The translations under genes and the position numbers were made by a program. The notes below the pieces were generated by a model that did not search any database, had not been told where the DNA came from, and saw nothing but the letters and a program-made list of their open reading frames with translations. A stretch of DNA of 30,526 nucleotides from a virus, in IMG/VR virus record IMGVR_UViG_3300010389_001519, positions 1-30,526 of that record; one strand, given 5' to 3'. Shown one piece after another: positions 1 through 7,427 of the stretch (position 1 is its first letter; the number at the start of each line of letters is the position of its first letter).

Positions 1-1
1 C

Positions 2-946
2 AAGATACCTAACCCGATGCTGTTTGGTGTTCGGGTGGAGGGTACGCTCGGAGGCAGGAATGAACTAATAGACTCGTTTGAGTTGTTTAAGACTAACTAC
101 GTTCAGCCTAAGCAAAAGAAGGTAGAGGACGTATTCAATTACATTTTGGGAACAGACCTGATTGAGATTGAAGAGATACCTGCTATTAAACCACAGCTTT
201 CGGAGAGTATTTTAAGAGAGATACTTGACACTAACGAATTAAGAGAAATAGCGGGTTACGAGCCAAGACAAGAGCCTATCGTTAAAACAACAGAAACGGT
301 TACAAGAAAGTTCTCACAAGACGACATGGATTTAGTCTTTTTTGAGAAGATAGGCAAGGTATATGACGGAGAAGTATTGGGCGAAAGGGAAATGCTTTTA
401 GATGATGACTACCAGCCGATACTAAAAGACGCTGCTTTCAGATTGTCCTTTCAGCTTGACCTTGACGAGATAGACAAGCAAGTCATTGACCTTTTGGAAG
501 ACGACCCACAACGCACCCCAAAGGAACTAGCAGAAGCGGTGGGTGAGTCCGAGGCGGAAATGAAGGAACGCCTTAAAAACTTGGAAGAACAAGGTGCTAT
601 TAAGAAAGGCGTAGCCACTAACGACATCGGCGAAGAGTATGAGACATACGAACCGAGCGAAGAAGCAAAAGAAGAACAGCCTGAGAAGAAAATAATCACG
701 GTGTACAAGTATGCCGAGCGTCCTGATGCACTTCCAACTCAAACGGGTAGAAGCAGACCATTTTGCGAAAGGATGATGGAACTATCAGAGCGTGGGCATA
801 GATATACACGTGAAGAGATAAATCAGATATCAGCGTTGGCTGGGCGTGATGTATGGACAAGAAGAGGTGGATGGTATAACCACCCAACACAGGGCAAGCG
901 ACCGTTTTGCCGACACTATTGGGTACAATCAGTAATCGCAGTATGA
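2..946 (+). CDS. Portal / minor head protein, C-terminal part (5' end outside window)
   Basis: The reading frame is open from the first bases, so this is the 3' part of a longer gene. Residue numbers count from the Met at base 17. The first 85 residues (NPMLFG, GG-NELIDSFELF, then LREILDTNELREIAGYEP) look like the C-terminal region of phage portal proteins, the ring at the capsid vertex through which DNA passes. Residues about 148-198 resemble an AsnC/Lrp-type winged helix (LDEIDKQVIDLLEDD...). Residues 246-306 form a Cys/His-containing tail (RPFCERMM, YTREEI, VWTRRGGW, CRHYWVQ) that I associate with minor head proteins of Bacteroidetes phages. The stop overlaps the next start (ATGA). The portal assignment rests on pattern recall; a portal fused to a minor head protein is equally possible. 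Confidence 0.72.
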   Translation, partial: KIPNPMLFGVRVEGTLGGRNELIDSFELFKTNYVQPKQKKVEDVFNYILGTDLIEIEEIPAIKPQLSESILREILDTNELREIAGYEPRQEPIVKTTETVTRKFSQDDMDLVFFEKIGKVYDGEVLGEREMLLDDDYQPILKDAAFRLSFQLDLDEIDKQVIDLLEDDPQRTPKELAEAVGESEAEMKERLKNLEEQGAIKKGVATNDIGEEYETYEPSEEAKEEQPEKKIITVYKYAERPDALPTQTGRSRPFCERMMELSERGHRYTREEINQISALAGRDVWTRRGGWYNHPTQGKRPFCRHYWVQSVIAV

Positions 947-1518
947 GCAGGGTTTTATTTATATCAGAGAGTTACGTTAAAGACAACACAGTCCTTGACG
1001 AGAACGTGGACGCTAAACTTCTACGGAATGTTATAGAGGATGTTCAGAGGATTAAGTTCGAGCAGTATCTAGGGACGGACTTGTATAACGACTTCAAGAC
1101 GGAGATAGCAGCAGACCCTGACTTGAGCGGAAACGCTGACTACAAGACTCTCTTGCAAGAGTACATCCAGCCGTGCTTAAAGCATTGGGTAGTATTTGAG
1201 TGTTGCGACTACTTGGTGTTTAAGTTCAGAAACAAAGGTGTAGTTAAGCAGAACTCAGAGAACTCGCAGTCGTTGCTACTTGACGAAGTGCAATACTTAA
1301 AAGACCAGTCGAGAATAAAGGCAGAGTTCCTTGCTAAGAGATTGGTTGAATATCTGTGTGACAACGAAGAGACATATCCGAAGTACAACGACAACGGAGA
1401 TTCAAGCGACTTGCAACCGACCAAGAACACATACTTTTCAGGAATTTATTTAGGACTCAATGAAGAACCAAAAGACCTCCAAAGTTTCTACCGTGACGAC
1501 ACGACAGAGATACTGTAA
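943..1518 (+). CDS. Head-tail connector protein (DUF6712-like)
   Basis: 191 residues. The N-terminal pattern FISESYVKDNTVLDENVDAK, followed by LGTDLYNDF and a helical middle (LLQEYIQPCLKHWVVFECC), matches the connector/adaptor family placed after portal or capsid genes in Bacteroidetes phages. These proteins form the ring under the portal to which the tail docks. I chose ATG 943 rather than the upstream in-frame ATG at 907, because 943 overlaps the portal stop as ATGA and family members begin at this point. The position between portal and tail-completion genes fits the role. Confidence 0.7.
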   Translation: MSRVLFISESYVKDNTVLDENVDAKLLRNVIEDVQRIKFEQYLGTDLYNDFKTEIAADPDLSGNADYKTLLQEYIQPCLKHWVVFECCDYLVFKFRNKGVVKQNSENSQSLLLDEVQYLKDQSRIKAEFLAKRLVEYLCDNEETYPKYNDNGDSSDLQPTKNTYFSGIYLGLNEEPKDLQSFYRDDTTEIL

Positions 1519-1576
1519 CAAGGCGACACAAGAGAAGGTGATAAAGTACATCAAAAAGAAGTATGGTAACGTATAA
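1460..1576 (+). CDS. Small basic protein, 38 aa, bridging two structural genes
   Basis: This ORF overlaps the end of the connector gene by 59 bases and the start of the next gene by 14 bases, closing the only gap in this part of the operon. The product is strongly basic and ends in a helix-like segment (KVIKYIKKKYG). I do not recognise a named family. The way it tiles the gap in a densely overlapped operon, and its protein-like composition, favour a real gene, but length alone gives little support. It could be a fortuitous ORF. Confidence 0.42.
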   Translation: MKNQKTSKVSTVTTRQRYCNKATQEKVIKYIKKKYGNV

Positions 1577-3737
1577 TCAGATAATTGACATACTCTCAGA
1601 GATTGCCTCTAACCACTCACAAATTGAGAATTTCGGTAACGGTGATTTGTGGGAAGTTGTTCAGCATAATCAAAACCCTGACTTTCAGTATCCGATGTTA
1701 TGGGTGGAAGATGCTCCAATGTCTTTCAATGAAAAGGAGTTTCAATATACCTTTAACGTCTATGTGTTTGACAGGTCTAACCGTGACCGAGTTCAGGACA
1801 AGGAACACGAGAACGATGTAAAGAGCGATATGCTCCAGATAGGGTTGGGGGTGCTTGCGATGCTGCACAATGAATACGATGAGACTTTCATAGATGTGGT
1901 CAAGAGTCATTCCTTTGAGAGTTTCACGGAGCGATTAGACGACACCCTAACGGGTTGGAGGTTCACGGTATCTTTAAGTTCGCCATTTGATTATGACGCT
2001 TGTTCAGAACCGTTCACGGGGAATGGTTCTACTTTTGGAGCGTGTGACCCTGTGACAGTTTACGATTCAGATGGGACGACAGTAATTGCGACTATTCCAT
2101 CTGGAGGCACTTACACGGTGTCCCCAAGCGGGGACGCTACTGCTATTCTAAATAACACAGATGGCACTACTATTTCAACCACCGCAATTCCTGCGGGGGA
2201 TAGCGAAATAATCACCGCACCTGATGCGTCGTGGACGTTAGAAAACACGTTGGGAACTGAAATAGATACAGGGTCTATTCCAAGCGGAGATAGCGATTCG
2301 ATTGTTGCACCTGATGAAACTATCAACGTGGTGGACCAAAACGATGTGTTGCAGCAAACATTGACCTTTCCTGTTTACGAGAATCAACAAATTGATATAA
2401 GCACTTATTGCGAAGACGCTACTGCTGTTTTGAAAAACACGGACGGCACTACATTAAGCACGACCGATATACCGAGCGGAACAAGCGATGACATAACTGC
2501 ACCCGATGCGACATTTAGCATCAACAGCACACAAGTAGCTACGATACCGAGCGGAGATAGTGATTCGATTGAGGTTAGAAAAGAAAATACAAGCGATCAA
2601 ATAGGCAGCTTGCAGGGTCAGTATTGGAGGGTTGACGATAGTGTGATTACGCTAAAAGACACAGCGAATAATACGCTATCCACTACGAATGTTCCTGCTA
2701 CGGAAGCACAAGATATAACTGCACCCGATGGAACGGTAAACGTAAACAAATCAGATAGCACTTTAATTAGCGCACAAACGGTACTATCAAACGGAACTAC
2801 TAATTACAACGTGGCTGATAGTACGGCGGTGGTAAAAGATACGGCAGGGGTAACATTAAGCACAACGGCAATTAAAGCAACGGAGAGCGAAGATATTACT
2901 GCACCAGATGCTGATGTAGAAAACAGCGATGCAAGCTATACAGATACGGTTGAGAGCGGTGGCACGTTGGTTGTGCCTGACAGTAATGTAAACGTTAATA
3001 GTTCGTTGGAAGGTACGGTTGTAAGTGCTAAGACTATTGATATTGATGTAACTGATGGAAGTAGCCCTGTAACCCCTAATGCTGTAAGTGTTGTTGGCAA
3101 TACGGTAACGGTTGAAGTGCCTGCTGGTGGCGGTGCGCCTGTTGGTGCTACGCTGATGAAAACAGGGCAAACGACTTCTTACAGAACAGGCGATGATGGA
3201 GACTTAGAGGTAGGCAGAGCAACGGACTTTTTTACGTTAGCGAGTAATAATCCTTTTGGTAATACTAACCGTTTCACGGATGAATTAGGGGGTACGGCTT
3301 ATACGAATAACATTGTAATTGATTGGTCAACTTATGATGGTTCGACTGTTTTAGGATGGAGAAGGACGGCGACACCAGGTATAAATTGGAATGATGCTAT
3401 TGATGGTGCTTTATTAGTAAGCATTGGAACATTTACAACAGGGTGGAGATTGCCGAATATAAATGAACTTTTTTCTTTAATGGATAGAGAGCAAACAGGA
3501 GCAGGCGGTAGAGCAATAAGCTATTCGCCATTCATAAACTTCAATAGTAATTTTGCTCTGTGGAGTTCAACAACAAATAAATTAATAACAAGTCAAGCTT
3601 TAGCAACAAATTCTAATAACGGTTATGTTTCGAATGTAAATAAAACATCCACATCTGCTCCTGCGGCTTTGGGTAGTGGACAGATGAGATACATTCCCTG
3701 CCGCACATTCACAGTAACAGGAACAACACTAACATAA
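1563..3737 (+). CDS. Tail-completion domain fused to repeats and a DUF1566-type adhesin
   Basis: 724 residues in three parts. Residues 1-150 (VTYNQIIDILSEIASNHSQI, GDLWEV, YPMLWVED, then DDTLTGWRFTVSLSSPFDYD) look like the neck or tail-completion family found next to connectors in Bacteroidetes phages. Residues about 160-525 hold degenerate repeats; four copies share the pattern (D/N)T-G-TLSTT-IP-G-S--ITAPD, rich in Thr, Ser, Asp and Val, as expected for a beta-rich fibre. Residues 533-724 match the DUF1566 / Lcl_C pattern: NPFGNTNRFTD, IDWS, WRLPNINELFSL, WSSTT and a closing CRTFT. That fold is lectin-like and is often found in surface adhesins. Inference: a neck or tail appendage that displays a receptor-binding tip. 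Such fusions are unusual; structural genes of this size normally carry one of these roles. Confidence 0.7.
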   Translation: MVTYNQIIDILSEIASNHSQIENFGNGDLWEVVQHNQNPDFQYPMLWVEDAPMSFNEKEFQYTFNVYVFDRSNRDRVQDKEHENDVKSDMLQIGLGVLAMLHNEYDETFIDVVKSHSFESFTERLDDTLTGWRFTVSLSSPFDYDACSEPFTGNGSTFGACDPVTVYDSDGTTVIATIPSGGTYTVSPSGDATAILNNTDGTTISTTAIPAGDSEIITAPDASWTLENTLGTEIDTGSIPSGDSDSIVAPDETINVVDQNDVLQQTLTFPVYENQQIDISTYCEDATAVLKNTDGTTLSTTDIPSGTSDDITAPDATFSINSTQVATIPSGDSDSIEVRKENTSDQIGSLQGQYWRVDDSVITLKDTANNTLSTTNVPATEAQDITAPDGTVNVNKSDSTLISAQTVLSNGTTNYNVADSTAVVKDTAGVTLSTTAIKATESEDITAPDADVENSDASYTDTVESGGTLVVPDSNVNVNSSLEGTVVSAKTIDIDVTDGSSPVTPNAVSVVGNTVTVEVPAGGGAPVGATLMKTGQTTSYRTGDDGDLEVGRATDFFTLASNNPFGNTNRFTDELGGTAYTNNIVIDWSTYDGSTVLGWRRTATPGINWNDAIDGALLVSIGTFTTGWRLPNINELFSLMDREQTGAGGRAISYSPFINFNSNFALWSSTTNKLITSQALATNSNNGYVSNVNKTSTSAPAALGSGQMRYIPCRTFTVTGTTLT

Positions 3738-3970
3738 TGAAATACAAATTTGAACAATTCAAAGTAACAATAGACAACCCGACAGTAACGGTTGACATGA
3801 ACACCATTCGGGATAAAGCTATTGACAAACTTTTGAGCGTGGATATTACATTAACAACCAACACGGCTTCCTTTGGGGTAACGGCTGAAGATATGCCATA
3901 CGACCCAACGTGGGAGGACGACATGGTTGCTGGTATGGTAAACGAATGGTTGGTGCAATTTGAAGTGTAA
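3737..3970 (+). CDS. Small protein paired with the DUF1566 adhesin (copy 1)
   Basis: 77 residues, starting on the last base of the adhesin stop codon (TAATG). The C-terminal part, EDMPYDPTWEDDMVAGMVNEWL, resembles the second small protein at 4560-4787, which has KRMPYGETWEDKDVEVFIEN. Both small genes directly follow a DUF1566 adhesin. I know no named family. Inference: an assembly chaperone or a subunit specific to the adhesin, by analogy with fibre and chaperone gene pairs in other phages. Confidence 0.68.
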   Translation: MKYKFEQFKVTIDNPTVTVDMNTIRDKAIDKLLSVDITLTTNTASFGVTAEDMPYDPTWEDDMVAGMVNEWLVQFEV

Positions 3971-4563
3971 TGGCTGTAACGATTAAAATAAACCCATGTC
4001 CTGAAAGGTATAACTCTGCCAACCCTTACAAAACAGGGCAGACGACAAGTTATGCTTCAGGTGATGATGGAGATTTAGAAAGAGGCAGGGGAACGAGTTG
4101 GACGGACTTAGGCTATAACAACCCTTTTGGAAACACCAATAGATTCACCGACACGACAGGAGCGCAAACATACGCTAATGATATTGTAATTGATTGGTCG
4201 AGTGCTAACTATGTAGGGCAAACTGTTCTCGGTTACGATAGACGATCAAGGGGAACAGGTGGTGCGGTTGGAGGGGGTGCTGAAAATTGGTCAACGACTT
4301 TAGGTTACACACCGATAACGGCTAACTCATACAACGATTGGGTAATTCCAAACATAAAAGAACTATTGAATATAATTGACTACGAAATTGGCTTAAATTA
4401 CTCCCCGTTTTCTATAACTGTCAACCTTTGGTCGTCTACAACAAACCCAGCTGGCAACGTGGTTTTTTACAGCTTAAACGGGTTTTTGGCAAATGTACCC
4501 ACAACTACCAACTTGAACTTTATAGTAATGAGAACATTCACATTTACAGAATTAGGACTATGA
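3970..4563 (+). CDS. Second DUF1566-type adhesin, stand-alone
   Basis: 197 residues, almost all one DUF1566 domain. It is clearly paralogous to the C-terminal domain of the protein at 1563-3737: both have KTGQTTSY, GDDGDLE-GR, NPFGNTNRFTD, a -IVIDWS motif, (I/L)PNI-EL, SPF, LWSSTTN and RTFT near the C-terminus. A variant stands where the first copy has WRLPNINEL: here it is WVIPNIKEL. It lacks the tail-completion domain and the repeats. Start and stop overlap both neighbours. Role inferred: a second receptor-binding or decoration protein. The segment after WSSTT differs most between the copies. Confidence 0.68.
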   Translation: MAVTIKINPCPERYNSANPYKTGQTTSYASGDDGDLERGRGTSWTDLGYNNPFGNTNRFTDTTGAQTYANDIVIDWSSANYVGQTVLGYDRRSRGTGGAVGGGAENWSTTLGYTPITANSYNDWVIPNIKELLNIIDYEIGLNYSPFSITVNLWSSTTNPAGNVVFYSLNGFLANVPTTTNLNFIVMRTFTFTELGL

Positions 4564-4787
4564 ACATAACACACGACAACTACACGGCTAAAATCAACGT
4601 CAAAGAGTGGCGTATAAAGCAAGTCATAGACCACTACAACAATTCATGTACGGTGTGGGTTCATATCACATCTGAGGATGGCTCGGAGTACGGCATAGAA
4701 CTACCTAAACGAATGCCCTACGGTGAAACGTGGGAGGACAAGGACGTTGAGGTCTTTATTGAGAATCAGTTAAAGGAAATGGGATGA
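4560..4787 (+). CDS. Small protein paired with the second adhesin (copy 2)
   Basis: 75 residues, starting at the ATGA overlap with the adhesin stop. A longer in-frame start at 4428 would lie inside the adhesin gene and is rejected. The motif MPYGETWEDKDVE matches MPYDPTWEDDMVA of the 3737-3970 product, and the overall length is the same. The N-terminal half is predicted beta-rich (TVWVHITSEDGSEYGIEL). Its function is unknown; its gene position suggests a dedicated partner of the upstream adhesin. Confidence 0.66.
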   Translation: MNITHDNYTAKINVKEWRIKQVIDHYNNSCTVWVHITSEDGSEYGIELPKRMPYGETWEDKDVEVFIENQLKEMG

Positions 4788-4954
4788 AGGGACACGAAGA
4801 AATAATAGGCATACCAGCAGCGATGTTTGCAGCGATAAGCCCGTACATTAAGGTAATAAACGAAGTAGGGCAGACCATTGCTGTATTGTTAGGTTGTGGT
4901 ATTGCTTTGATTACCTTAATGTTAAAGATTCGCCAATGGCGGAGGGGTAAATAA
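4784..4954 (+). CDS. Small holin-like membrane protein, 56 aa
   Basis: The start overlaps the preceding stop (ATGA). The product has an amphipathic N-terminus, one or two hydrophobic stretches (IPAAMFAAISPYI and TIAVLLGCGIALITLML), and ends in a basic tail (KIRQWRRGK). This size, the hydrophobic segments and the basic C-terminus are typical of phage holins, which open the inner membrane for the endolysin. The amidase gene lies 1.1 kb downstream in the same operon. A second holin-like gene is at 6514, so which one is the real holin is open. Confidence 0.55.
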   Translation: MKGHEEIIGIPAAMFAAISPYIKVINEVGQTIAVLLGCGIALITLMLKIRQWRRGK

Positions 4955-4973
4955 TTTTCACTAAATTGCCCCT

Positions 4974-6053
4974 ATGGGACGTACAAAAACACGGGTATAC
5001 CTGAACCGTGAACAGGCGGTTGAAATGGGATTAACGCCCAACAACTGCAACTACTATTGGGTAACTCCTGACGAAAAAGAAACCATCGAAACCCACAAAG
5101 CACTAAAAGACGAGTGCGTAAAGGTGGGGATTCCTTCCGATTCGGTCAACCACTACTGGCACAAAGGGAAGAACTTTTCAATTCACGTCAAGAACCAAAA
5201 GAACTTATTAGATGTCAAGCGTCAGATTATCCAAGAAATGCAGGAGTATTCTCCTGAGTACCCTGTAATTGAGTACGAAAGTATAGACGAAGGGCATCTA
5301 CTTGTAATCGACCCTGCCGACATTCACATAGGTAAACTTTGCGATTCGTTTGAAACAGGTGACGACTACGATAGTCAGATAGCCGTTCAAAGGGTATTAG
5401 ATGGCGTTAGAGGGATTCTAAAGAAAGCACAGGGGTTTCCTATTGATGAGATACTTTTCGTGGCGGGAAATGACGTATTACACATCGACACGCCAAAGCG
5501 AACGACAACAAGTGGAACACCGCAGGACACATCAGAAATGTGGTACACCAATTTCATAATGGGGCGAAAATTATACACGGATATAATCGAAATGCTTATA
5601 CAAGTCGCTCCTGTCAGGGTTGTTTTCAATCCGAGTAACCATGACTTTATGAGTGGCTTTCAGTTGTTGGATGCGGTGCAATGCTGGTTTAGAAATTGTG
5701 AATCGGTTACGTTCGATGCAGATATGAGGCATCGCAAGTATTACCGCTATCATTCAAACTTAATTCAAACAACTCACGGGAACGGAGCAAAGACTTCTGA
5801 TTTACCTTTGTTAATGGCTCAGGAAACACCGTTAGATTGGAGCAAAACAAAGCATAGATACATCTACACCCACCACGTTCACCACAAAACGAGTAAAGAC
5901 TTAGTAGGCGTTACGGTTGAATCAATGCGAAGCCCATCCGGGACTGACGGTTGGCATCATCGTAATGGTTACCAGCACGCTCCGAAGGCGGTTGAAGGAT
6001 TTATACACCATAAAGAACACGGTCAAATCGCACGTTTAACGCATATATTCTGA
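4974..6053 (+). CDS. Calcineurin-like metallophosphoesterase
   Basis: 359 residues. Metal-ligand motifs of the metallophosphoesterase superfamily appear in order: D113-PADIH118, GND (165-167), the NPSNHD block (219-224), THGN (267-270) and YTHHVHH (298-304). The N-terminal 100 residues look like an extra domain with a possible DNA- or protein-binding role. I know homologues in Bacteroidetes phages, often called DNA repair exonuclease-like, but their substrate is not established. The upstream 19 bases contain TAAATTGC, a weak match to the -7 box. It sits between the holin-like gene and the amidase gene; a role in lysis is not implied by its sequence. Confidence 0.8.
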   Translation: MGRTKTRVYLNREQAVEMGLTPNNCNYYWVTPDEKETIETHKALKDECVKVGIPSDSVNHYWHKGKNFSIHVKNQKNLLDVKRQIIQEMQEYSPEYPVIEYESIDEGHLLVIDPADIHIGKLCDSFETGDDYDSQIAVQRVLDGVRGILKKAQGFPIDEILFVAGNDVLHIDTPKRTTTSGTPQDTSEMWYTNFIMGRKLYTDIIEMLIQVAPVRVVFNPSNHDFMSGFQLLDAVQCWFRNCESVTFDADMRHRKYYRYHSNLIQTTHGNGAKTSDLPLLMAQETPLDWSKTKHRYIYTHHVHHKTSKDLVGVTVESMRSPSGTDGWHHRNGYQHAPKAVEGFIHHKEHGQIARLTHIF

Positions 6054-6517
6054 TGGAATATCCAGCAATATCAAGAGGCATAAAGTATTACATCATCCAT
6101 TGTGCTTACACCAAAGCCGATCAAGACTTCGATGTGGAAGACATACGAAGGTGGCACAAAGCAAAAGGATGGATGGACATAGGCTATAACCGATTTGTTA
6201 AAAGAGACGGCACGTTGCAAGAGGGTAGAGATTTAAGGCACTGGGGGGCGCACACATTAGGTCATAACCACGATTCCATTGCGGTGTGTTACGCAGGAGG
6301 CAAGAGCGAAGATAACAAGCCCGAAGACAATATAACGGTAGAGCAGTTCAATTCCATTATCAAGGACTTCCTAAAGTGGCAAGAAGTGTACCATGATTTG
6401 GTAATGGCTGGACACAATCAGTTTAACGTGAAAGCGTGTCCATGTTTTGATGTTCGTGAGTACGCAGCGAAACACGGGATGCCATATTATGACGGAGAAC
6501 TAAAAGTAAAACTATGA
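6053..6517 (+). CDS. N-acetylmuramoyl-L-alanine amidase, T7-lysozyme type (endolysin)
   Basis: 154 residues, close to T7 lysozyme (about 150). It cleaves the amide bond between muramic acid and L-alanine in peptidoglycan. The zinc ligands predicted from the T7 alignment are H16 (IIHCA), H121 (GHNQF) and C129 (KACPCFDV); the catalytic partners are Y45 and K127. WGAH (64-67) and AVCYAGG are also typical. There is no signal peptide, so export depends on a holin. Start codon overlaps the previous stop. Confidence 0.9.
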   Translation: MEYPAISRGIKYYIIHCAYTKADQDFDVEDIRRWHKAKGWMDIGYNRFVKRDGTLQEGRDLRHWGAHTLGHNHDSIAVCYAGGKSEDNKPEDNITVEQFNSIIKDFLKWQEVYHDLVMAGHNQFNVKACPCFDVREYAAKHGMPYYDGELKVKL

Positions 6518-6705
6518 GAAATTTATATGAATTTGTAGGGGGCAGAAAGATGTTGGTCTTTTACCTTCTTGTTGGACTAAGCGGTGGGCTATGGTTCTTC
6601 AATAGAGAAATCACAGCGGATCAACTGTTTAGGTTTTGGGAATGGACAACGGTAGCTTTAGTTTTGGGTAATGTAGGAAGTAAATTTGCAGGTCGTGAGA
6701 AATGA
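6514..6705 (+). CDS. Holin-like protein with two membrane segments, 63 aa
   Basis: The start overlaps the amidase stop. There are two hydrophobic stretches (LVFYLLVGLSGGLWFF and TTVALVLGNVGSKF) around a short polar loop, and a charged C-terminus (AGREK), the usual look of a class II holin. It lies directly after the amidase and before the spanin-like pair, the classical holin-endolysin-spanin neighbourhood, so it is a stronger holin candidate by position than the protein at 4784. Confidence 0.58.
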   Translation: MRNLYEFVGGRKMLVFYLLVGLSGGLWFFNREITADQLFRFWEWTTVALVLGNVGSKFAGREK

Positions 6706-6976
6706 GCATTGGATAATAGCAATTTGCGCTGCCTTCATATTAGGCTTTCTAAGCGCACCAAAGAAGAGCGAGTATAGTGTGGACACAGGACTAGAGGAAA
6801 GATTGCTTAATGACGCTGAAAATGCCCGCAAACGGGCTGACAGTCTTTTAGTGATGGACGCACGAAAGAACGAGCAGATACGACAACTTGAATTAGAACT
6901 GATAAAGAATGAAGAGTTTATTGATACCGCTACTCCTGACCAGCTCGATAGCCTATTCACAGCCTACCTTAGATAA
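6686..6976 (+). CDS. Membrane-anchored coiled-coil protein, i-spanin-like
   Basis: About 96 residues. Start is either TTG 6686 (an AGGAAG stretch stands 5 or so bases upstream) or GTG 6695; both overlap the holin-like gene. An N-terminal membrane anchor (WIIAICAAFILGFLSA) is followed by a long charged helix with a heptad look (ENARKRADSLLV...QIRQLELELIKNEE). That is the design of an inner-membrane spanin subunit, which disrupts the outer envelope at the last lysis step. The gene's 3' end overlaps the next gene in another frame. Function is inferred from topology and context; no sequence family was recognised. Confidence 0.55.
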   Translation: MQVVRNEHWIIAICAAFILGFLSAPKKSEYSVDTGLEERLLNDAENARKRADSLLVMDARKNEQIRQLELELIKNEEFIDTATPDQLDSLFTAYLR

Positions 6977-7343
6977 ATCGCAATTAGCGATAACAAAAAA
7001 TCCGTATGGACAAAGCGATTCAGGAGAAATATCGCATATCGCAATTCACGATACTATCTGCATCCGCAAGGAGAAAGCAATAGACTGCGTGCGGTGCTTA
7101 ATGAACGAACCTGTTAAGGACAGTCTTATTGTAAGACTTGAAGAGAAGAACGAGATTCAGGCGGGTGCTATTGAGAACCTGGTAGAAGCAAACGACAAAC
7201 AGGCAGAAGTAATCGTACTGAAAGACCAGCGCATCGCAGGGCTTAATGATGAGATAGGCAGACGCAAAAAAAAGACGCTTTTTGCAGGCATCCTTTCAGG
7301 TGTAGGCGGGGTTTTTGTTGGTTGGTTAGTCTCCCTGTTTTAG
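6909..7343 (+). CDS. Secreted coiled-coil protein with C-terminal membrane segment (spanin partner?)
   Basis: 144 residues. The N-terminus is a clear signal peptide (MKSLLIPLLLTSSIAYSQ, probable cut before Q). Two CxxC-like cysteines follow (DCVRC), then a long coiled coil (about 70-118) and a C-terminal hydrophobic segment after RRKKK (TLFAGILSGVGGVFVGWLVSLF). The first 68 bases lie inside the upstream i-spanin-like gene in a different frame, as in Rz/Rz1 pairs. It lacks the lipobox cysteine of classical o-spanins and has an inner-membrane-type C-terminal anchor, so it could also act as a single-molecule spanin. It is the last rightward gene before the convergent leftward operon. Confidence 0.55.
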   Translation: MKSLLIPLLLTSSIAYSQPTLDKSQLAITKNPYGQSDSGEISHIAIHDTICIRKEKAIDCVRCLMNEPVKDSLIVRLEEKNEIQAGAIENLVEANDKQAEVIVLKDQRIAGLNDEIGRRKKKTLFAGILSGVGGVFVGWLVSLF

Positions 7344-7397
7344 TAGTTGTGTTTATCGTTCCATTACAGAAGGTTATCACCAATGCGTTTATTAGGG

Positions 7398-7416
7398 TGT
7401 TAGCAACAATAAACAC
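7398..7416. repeat. Left imperfect inverted repeat flanking the methyltransferase
   Basis: TGTTAGCAACAATAAACAC. The reverse complement of 8051-8069 is TGTTAGCAACTGTAAACAC, which matches at 17 of 19 positions. The two copies bracket the methyltransferase ORF almost exactly: the left copy abuts its stop codon. Confidence 0.7.
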
Positions 7417-7427
7417 TACCATAGTGC
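7413..7427 (-). terminator. Short hairpin at the end of the leftward operon
   Basis: Read leftward, the hairpin GCACTA-TGG-TAGTGT contains the methyltransferase stop codon and is followed by a T-rich stretch (TTTATTG). An 8-base pair GTGTTTAT (7349-7356) / ATAAACAC (7409-7416) could form a larger bidirectional structure between the two convergent operons. The stem is only 5-6 pairs and the T run is interrupted, so terminator activity is uncertain. Confidence 0.35.

Noticed and set aside
907-942. Longer start of the connector gene
   Set aside because: Adds 12 residues inside the portal gene without similarity to the family; ATG 943 overlaps the portal stop and fits the family start.
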